A stretch of 64,000 bases of DNA from Gemmatimonadota bacterium (GTDB lineage: Bacteria > Gemmatimonadota > Gemmatimonadetes > Gemmatimonadales > Gemmatimonadaceae). A program made the position numbers and the translations under genes. Shown here in pieces: positions 60,496 through 64,000 of the stretch. Below the pieces are notes generated by a model. It saw only the letters and a program-made list of their open reading frames with translations. It was not told the DNA's origin and did not search any database. How positions within the stretch are numbered: position 1 is the stretch's first letter; each line of letters begins with the position of its first letter. The DNA lies in NCBI GenBank assembly GCA_020161135.1, contig JAIUOB010000007.1, positions 1 to 64,000 on the forward strand, read 5' to 3'.

Positions 60496-61229
60496 ACGCC
60501 CTGTCGCCGCGCCGCGTCCTCGTCACCGGCGCCGGCCGCCCGCTGGGTGTGGAGTTGGTGCGGCAGGCGTTGCTGCGCGGCGATCGCGTCATCGCCGCCG
60601 CGCGCAACCCCGCGCGGGTACCGGTGCTGGCCGACCTGCGAGCGGAGTTCGGCGGGCTCGAGCTGCTCGCGCTCGACCCGGCCGATGCCGCGAGTGTGGC
60701 CGACGCCGTGCCGGTGCTCGAGACGCTCACCGATTCGCTCGACCTGCTGGTGGTGGCGCCGGCCGAGGCGGGAGCGCACGACCGCGCGAGTGATGCGGAG
60801 CGCGACGCGCACTTCGACACGCTCACCGGAACCGGGCTCACGGAGCACTATCGGCGCCATGCGGTGGCTCCGCTGCTGCTCGTGCGCACGCTGCTGCCGT
60901 GGCTCGCGAAGGGCGAGGGCGCGCGCGTGCTGCTCGTGTCGTCGTGGCTCGGCTCGCTGGCCGGAAAAACGCAGGGCGGCGACTACGCGACGTGCGCGAG
61001 CGCGGCGGCGCTGCACATGCTGGGGCGCGCGCTGGCGCACGACCTCGCGGAGGAGCGCATCACGGTGCTGCTGGGCAATCCCGGCAACTACGCGACGTCA
61101 CCCGAGGGGCCGCAGTTCCGCATCCCCATCGACGAGGCGGCGGCGGGGCTCCTCATGCAGATGGAGCGCCTGCCGCGCGAGCGGACAGGCGCGTTCCTCG
61201 ACTGGACGGGAAGCGAACGGGGCTGGTGA
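60492..61229 (+). CDS. Short-chain dehydrogenase/reductase-like protein lacking YxxxK
   Basis: 245 residues with the SDR fold: nucleotide-binding VLVTGAGRPLGVELVRQAL (about 9-27), LLVVAPAEAGAH at the usual NNAG position, VLLVSSWLGSLAGKTQ (Ser about 150), then GGDYATCASAAALHMLGRALA. Aligned with C-factor-like SDRs, the catalytic Tyr and Lys (Y..K of YRASK) read T and A, so normal SDR catalysis is unlikely. The C-terminus keeps VLLGNPGNYATSPEG, the P-G of the family. ATG 60492 overlaps thrC by ATGA. Possibly a non-catalytic binding protein. Confidence 0.75.
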   Translation: MNALSPRRVLVTGAGRPLGVELVRQALLRGDRVIAAARNPARVPVLADLRAEFGGLELLALDPADAASVADAVPVLETLTDSLDLLVVAPAEAGAHDRASDAERDAHFDTLTGTGLTEHYRRHAVAPLLLVRTLLPWLAKGEGARVLLVSSWLGSLAGKTQGGDYATCASAAALHMLGRALAHDLAEERITVLLGNPGNYATSPEGPQFRIPIDEAAAGLLMQMERLPRERTGAFLDWTGSERGW

Positions 61230-61231
61230 CG

Positions 61232-62695
61232 ATGGTCGCGGCAGGGGGGCCACGCGGTGCTCGCGCGCCGATGCGCCGCGTCGGGCCGACGCTCACCGCC
61301 GCGTGCGTCCTCATCGTCGCCTGCGGTCGAAACCCCGCACCCGCGCCAGACCCCACACCAGCGACCGGCGCGCCGGTCGTGGGCGCCGCGCCACCCGGTG
61401 CCGCCGTCGATTCGTCGCGCGTGGCGGCGGTGCCAGGCATGGCCGTCATCCCCGTGCGCGTCACGTACGTGCTGGCCGCGCTGCGCCCCGCACTCGACTC
61501 GCTGTTCCCTGAGCGCGATTCGCTCACCGCGGCGCGATGCGCCAACGCGGGCGGACTGGTGTGCCACCAGTACGTCTATCGACGTGACCCGCTGCAGTTG
61601 CGCGCGACGGGGGCCCAGCTCGACATCACCACGCAGCTTGCCTACCGCGCACGGCTCGGTGTCGTGGGGGGCGCGAAGGTCGCGAGCTGTGGCTACGCGC
61701 CGGAGACCATGCGGCGCGCCGATGTCGCCATGACGACCACGCTGTACTGGCGGCGCGATTGGCGCATTGGTGCACGCGGCACGCGCTTCACGGCCGCCCT
61801 GCGCGACCCATGCCGCGTGACGGCCCTGGGCGTGAACGCGACGAACACGCTGCAGGGCGTGCTCGACAAGCAGATGACGCTGTTCGCCGCGCAGGCCGAC
61901 AGCGCGATTCCGGCGGTCGGGGAGTTCCGCACGCTGGCCGACTCGTTGTGGCGGAGCTTCCTCGAACCGACGCCTCTCGACACCACCGGTACGCTGTGGC
62001 TGCTCGTCGAGCCCGAGGCGGTGCGCGCCACCCCATTCACGGGAACCGGCACGGGGATCGTCACGACGCTCGTGCTGTACGCACGGCCGCGCGTCGTGGC
62101 CGGCGCGAAACCCGCGTCGGTGAAGCGTCCGCTGCCCATGCTGTCGCTGGCCTCGGCGCCCTCCGAGTTCACGGTGCCGGTGACGGTGGAGTTGCCGTTC
62201 GACGAACTCGCGCGCCGCGCCACCGCGACGCTTGCCGAGGAAACCGCGCGACAGAGCGTGCACGTGGATTCGGTGCAGTTGCGCGGGGCAGGGGACAGCG
62301 TGTTCGTCGAGCTGGCGGTGAGTGGGGCCCTCAAGGGGCGACTCGCACTCACCTCGCGGCTGCGGTGGGATGCGGCGACGCGCGAGCTGCGGCTGGATGA
62401 CCTGCAGTGGACGCTCCAGAGCCGTGGCGCGCTGTCGCGCGTGACGAGCACACTCGCGGCGCCGCTGGTGGGCCGTGCCATCCGCAAGGCCACGAATGGC
62501 GGCCGCGTGCCGCTGGGCGCGCAGCTCGACTCGACGCGCGCCGAACTGATGCTCAAGCTCAACGGCACGCTCGCACCGGGCGTGGTGATGGGCTCGAGTG
62601 TGCGCCCGGTGCAGATCGTGCAAGTCACGTCGAGCGCGACGGCGTTCGTGGTGCGCGCGCTCCTCACCGGGCAGAGCGGCGTGTGGATCCAGTGA
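61232..62695 (+). CDS. DUF4403-family predicted lipoprotein
   Basis: 487 residues. Signal ending LTAACVLIVACGRN gives a lipobox-like Cys (about 31), then a Pro/Ala linker and a DUF4403-like tandem beta-rich lipid-binding-fold region: MAVIPVRVTYVLAALRPALDSLFPE (about 70-95), LQLRATGAQLDITTQLAYRA, LYWRRDWRIGARGTRF, VTVELPFDELARRATATLAEET, LRLDDLQWTLQSRGAL and TALVRALL-like end. No enzymatic motif; function of the family is not established. ATG 61232 is two bases after the SDR stop; ATG 61271 would still leave a signal. It converges with the M24 peptidase. Confidence 0.75.
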   Translation: MVAAGGPRGARAPMRRVGPTLTAACVLIVACGRNPAPAPDPTPATGAPVVGAAPPGAAVDSSRVAAVPGMAVIPVRVTYVLAALRPALDSLFPERDSLTAARCANAGGLVCHQYVYRRDPLQLRATGAQLDITTQLAYRARLGVVGGAKVASCGYAPETMRRADVAMTTTLYWRRDWRIGARGTRFTAALRDPCRVTALGVNATNTLQGVLDKQMTLFAAQADSAIPAVGEFRTLADSLWRSFLEPTPLDTTGTLWLLVEPEAVRATPFTGTGTGIVTTLVLYARPRVVAGAKPASVKRPLPMLSLASAPSEFTVPVTVELPFDELARRATATLAEETARQSVHVDSVQLRGAGDSVFVELAVSGALKGRLALTSRLRWDAATRELRLDDLQWTLQSRGALSRVTSTLAAPLVGRAIRKATNGGRVPLGAQLDSTRAELMLKLNGTLAPGVVMGSSVRPVQIVQVTSSATAFVVRALLTGQSGVWIQ

Positions 62696-62731
62696 CCGTG
62701 TCCCCACGCCGCACCGCGCGTCATGGGTGCG

Positions 62732-64000
62732 TCAGGGCGTGATCGCGCGCCGCCGCTTCATGAGCGCCTCGATCTCGTCGATCTCCCGGGGCACCAGCGA
62801 GATGCGCTCGAGCCCCTTGTCGGTGATCACGTAGTCGTCCTCGATGCGCACGCCGGTGTTCTGGTACTTGAGCACATTCGCCTTCACGGCGGCGATGAAC
62901 GCCCGGTTCCTCGGCGTGTCGGGGAGCACGTCGAGCGCGCGCGTGCTGATGTAGATGCCCGGCTCGATGGTGAAGGCGTCGCCCACCTGGAACGTCGCGT
63001 CGGGGCCGGTGCCCTGCAGCGGGTCGTGCACCGCGAGGCCGATGCCGTGCGTGATGCCGTGAATCATCCACAGATTGGCCTGCCGGCACTGCATGGGCTG
63101 CGCGGCGCAGTCCACCCGCCAGGGCGGATCGAAGGTGGCCGTGTCGCTCATGATGAGGCCCAGCGCGGTGAGGCCACGCGTGCGCACCGCCACGCTGGAG
63201 TCGGCAGCGGCGCGCACCCGCATGCCGGGCTTGGACATCGCTTCGGCACGCTTCTGTGCGTCGAGCACGAGTGCATAGATCTGCTTCTGCGCGGCGGTGA
63301 ACGTGCCGCTCACCGGAATCGTGCGGGTGATGTCGGCCGCGTAGCCGCGATACTCCCCAGCCGCATCCATCACCACCAGGTCGCCGGGCTTGACCGGGTC
63401 GCTGTCGCGCATGTAGTGCAGCGTGGTGCCATTCTGCCCCGCGCCCACGATGCTGCCATAGGCGGGTCGCTCGCTGCCGCGCCGGGTGAACTCGTACTCG
63501 AGCGCCGCGCGCAGTTCGTACTCGTGCAGCGGGTTCGCGGTGAGCATCGCCGCGCGGTGCCCTTCCGAGCTGATCTCGGCCGCCTTCCGGATGAGCGCCA
63601 GCTCGCGTTCGCTCTTGCGCGCGCGCGCGGCGAGCACGTGAGGCATCGCGTTCCTGATCGCGACCTGCGGAAAGCGCCGCGCGATGGTCTTCACCGCCTC
63701 CTGCCCGCGCGTGAGCGTGTCGTTGCGCGCGAAGTCCATCGTCTCCACATCGGGGATGTGGTGCACGGTGAGCCCGAGTGCGGCGAGCGAATCGATAACC
63801 CCGGCCAGGGCCGCGTACGGACGCCCGGGGAGGCCGAACGTCGCGAGCGCGCTGGCCGAGTCGGCGCGGAAACCGTCGTAGAAGGCCGTGCGTGCGTCGA
63901 TGGGTGAGAGGAAGAGTGTCGTCGACACGGGGCGCTTGTCGCGGACGACCATCACGAACGCAGCGTCGGGTTCGTTGCACTCGGTGAGGTAGCGGAACGC
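62732..64000 (-). CDS. M24 family metallopeptidase (Xaa-Pro aminopeptidase-like), 5' end cut
   Basis: At least 422 residues visible; the frame runs through 63956-64000 (RYLTECNEPDAAFVMVVRDKRP) off the window, so the start is missing. The N-terminal AMP_N-like domain is followed by the pita-bread fold (about residues from ELALIRKAAEISSEGH). Metal ligands in order: Asp in VVMDAAGEYRGYAADITRTIPV (two Asp), His in HGITHGIGLAVHD, Glu in FTIEPGIYI, and Glu in GVRIEDDYVI. Removes N-terminal residues next to proline. TSCANEPD-like region indicates PepP-type. Convergent with DUF4403 across 36 bases. Confidence 0.92.
   Translation of the reverse strand, partial: AFRYLTECNEPDAAFVMVVRDKRPVSTTLFLSPIDARTAFYDGFRADSASALATFGLPGRPYAALAGVIDSLAALGLTVHHIPDVETMDFARNDTLTRGQEAVKTIARRFPQVAIRNAMPHVLAARARKSERELALIRKAAEISSEGHRAAMLTANPLHEYELRAALEYEFTRRGSERPAYGSIVGAGQNGTTLHYMRDSDPVKPGDLVVMDAAGEYRGYAADITRTIPVSGTFTAAQKQIYALVLDAQKRAEAMSKPGMRVRAAADSSVAVRTRGLTALGLIMSDTATFDPPWRVDCAAQPMQCRQANLWMIHGITHGIGLAVHDPLQGTGPDATFQVGDAFTIEPGIYISTRALDVLPDTPRNRAFIAAVKANVLKYQNTGVRIEDDYVITDKGLERISLVPREIDEIEALMKRRRAITP

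Overview
The window is a high-GC bacterial chromosome segment (hand counts near 70 % GC). Gene content suggests Gemmatimonadota or a close relative: TonB-plug proteins with carboxypeptidase-regulatory modules, a HmuY-type heme lipoprotein, S8/S9 and amidase secreted hydrolases, leucine dehydrogenase, a Minf_1886-family protein and many lipoproteins. This assignment is inference from content, not from a marker gene. The first ~950 bases differ: about 53 % GC over the first 360 bases, AT-ending codons, and an arginine N-succinyltransferase gene. They abut a valS lacking its last ~200 residues, so the left end is probably an assembly chimera or a foreign insertion.

Layout. 1-996: astA fragment and the junction. 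997-6552: truncated valS diverges from thrS, which is coupled to a PAS/degenerate-GGDEF protein. 6619-8332: a reverse-strand plug-only TonB paralog and an intergenic inverted repeat. 8333-22858: a long co-directional run with thiolase, CPBP protease, 3-hydroxybutyryl-CoA dehydrogenase, acyl-CoA dehydrogenase, leucine dehydrogenase, rpiB, glyA, Minf_1886 protein, nnrDE, propeller lipoprotein, thiL, plsC, eno and a DivIC/FtsB-like gene. 22930-23157: two CAT-anticodon tRNAs, each followed by a hairpin. 23234-27376 (reverse): S8 protease lipoprotein, an EutC/EutB-like pair and a small secreted protein. 27702-37552: plug-only paralog, TonB-like protein, amidase, LiaF-like protein, ilvD and S9 peptidase. 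37584-39632: three unrecognised genes. 39633-40072: an AT-richer region with a cluster of DnaA-box-like sites. 40073-44410: a tightly packed four-gene ligase/hydrolase operon (ATP-grasp, circularly permuted ATP-grasp, C26 gamma-glutamyl hydrolase, GCS2/YbdK ligase). 44829-48140: HmuY-like lipoprotein and TonB receptor. 48165-50705 (reverse): third plug-only paralog. 50768-56394 (reverse): glgP-glgA-GH57 glycogen operon. 56586-62695: thrA-thrC-pseudo-SDR-DUF4403 operon. 62732-64000 (reverse): M24 aminopeptidase running off the window.

How the parts fit. The acyl-CoA genes plus leucine dehydrogenase suggest amino-acid and fatty-acid catabolism. The glycogen genes, eno and rpiB are central carbon metabolism; thrA/thrC and ilvD make amino acids. 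The most system-like novelty is the 40-44 kb operon: three carboxylate-amine-ligase-type enzymes plus a gamma-glutamyl hydrolase, which looks like a pathway building an unidentified small peptide or thiol through a gamma-glutamyl intermediate. A second theme is a family of three secreted proteins that keep the TonB-receptor plug but have no beta-barrel, one of them next to a TonB gene. Two of them start beside copies of a GC-rich inverted repeat found three times here. Several genes also share a TAGnTT -10-like box, in three cases placed so that the mRNA would be leaderless.
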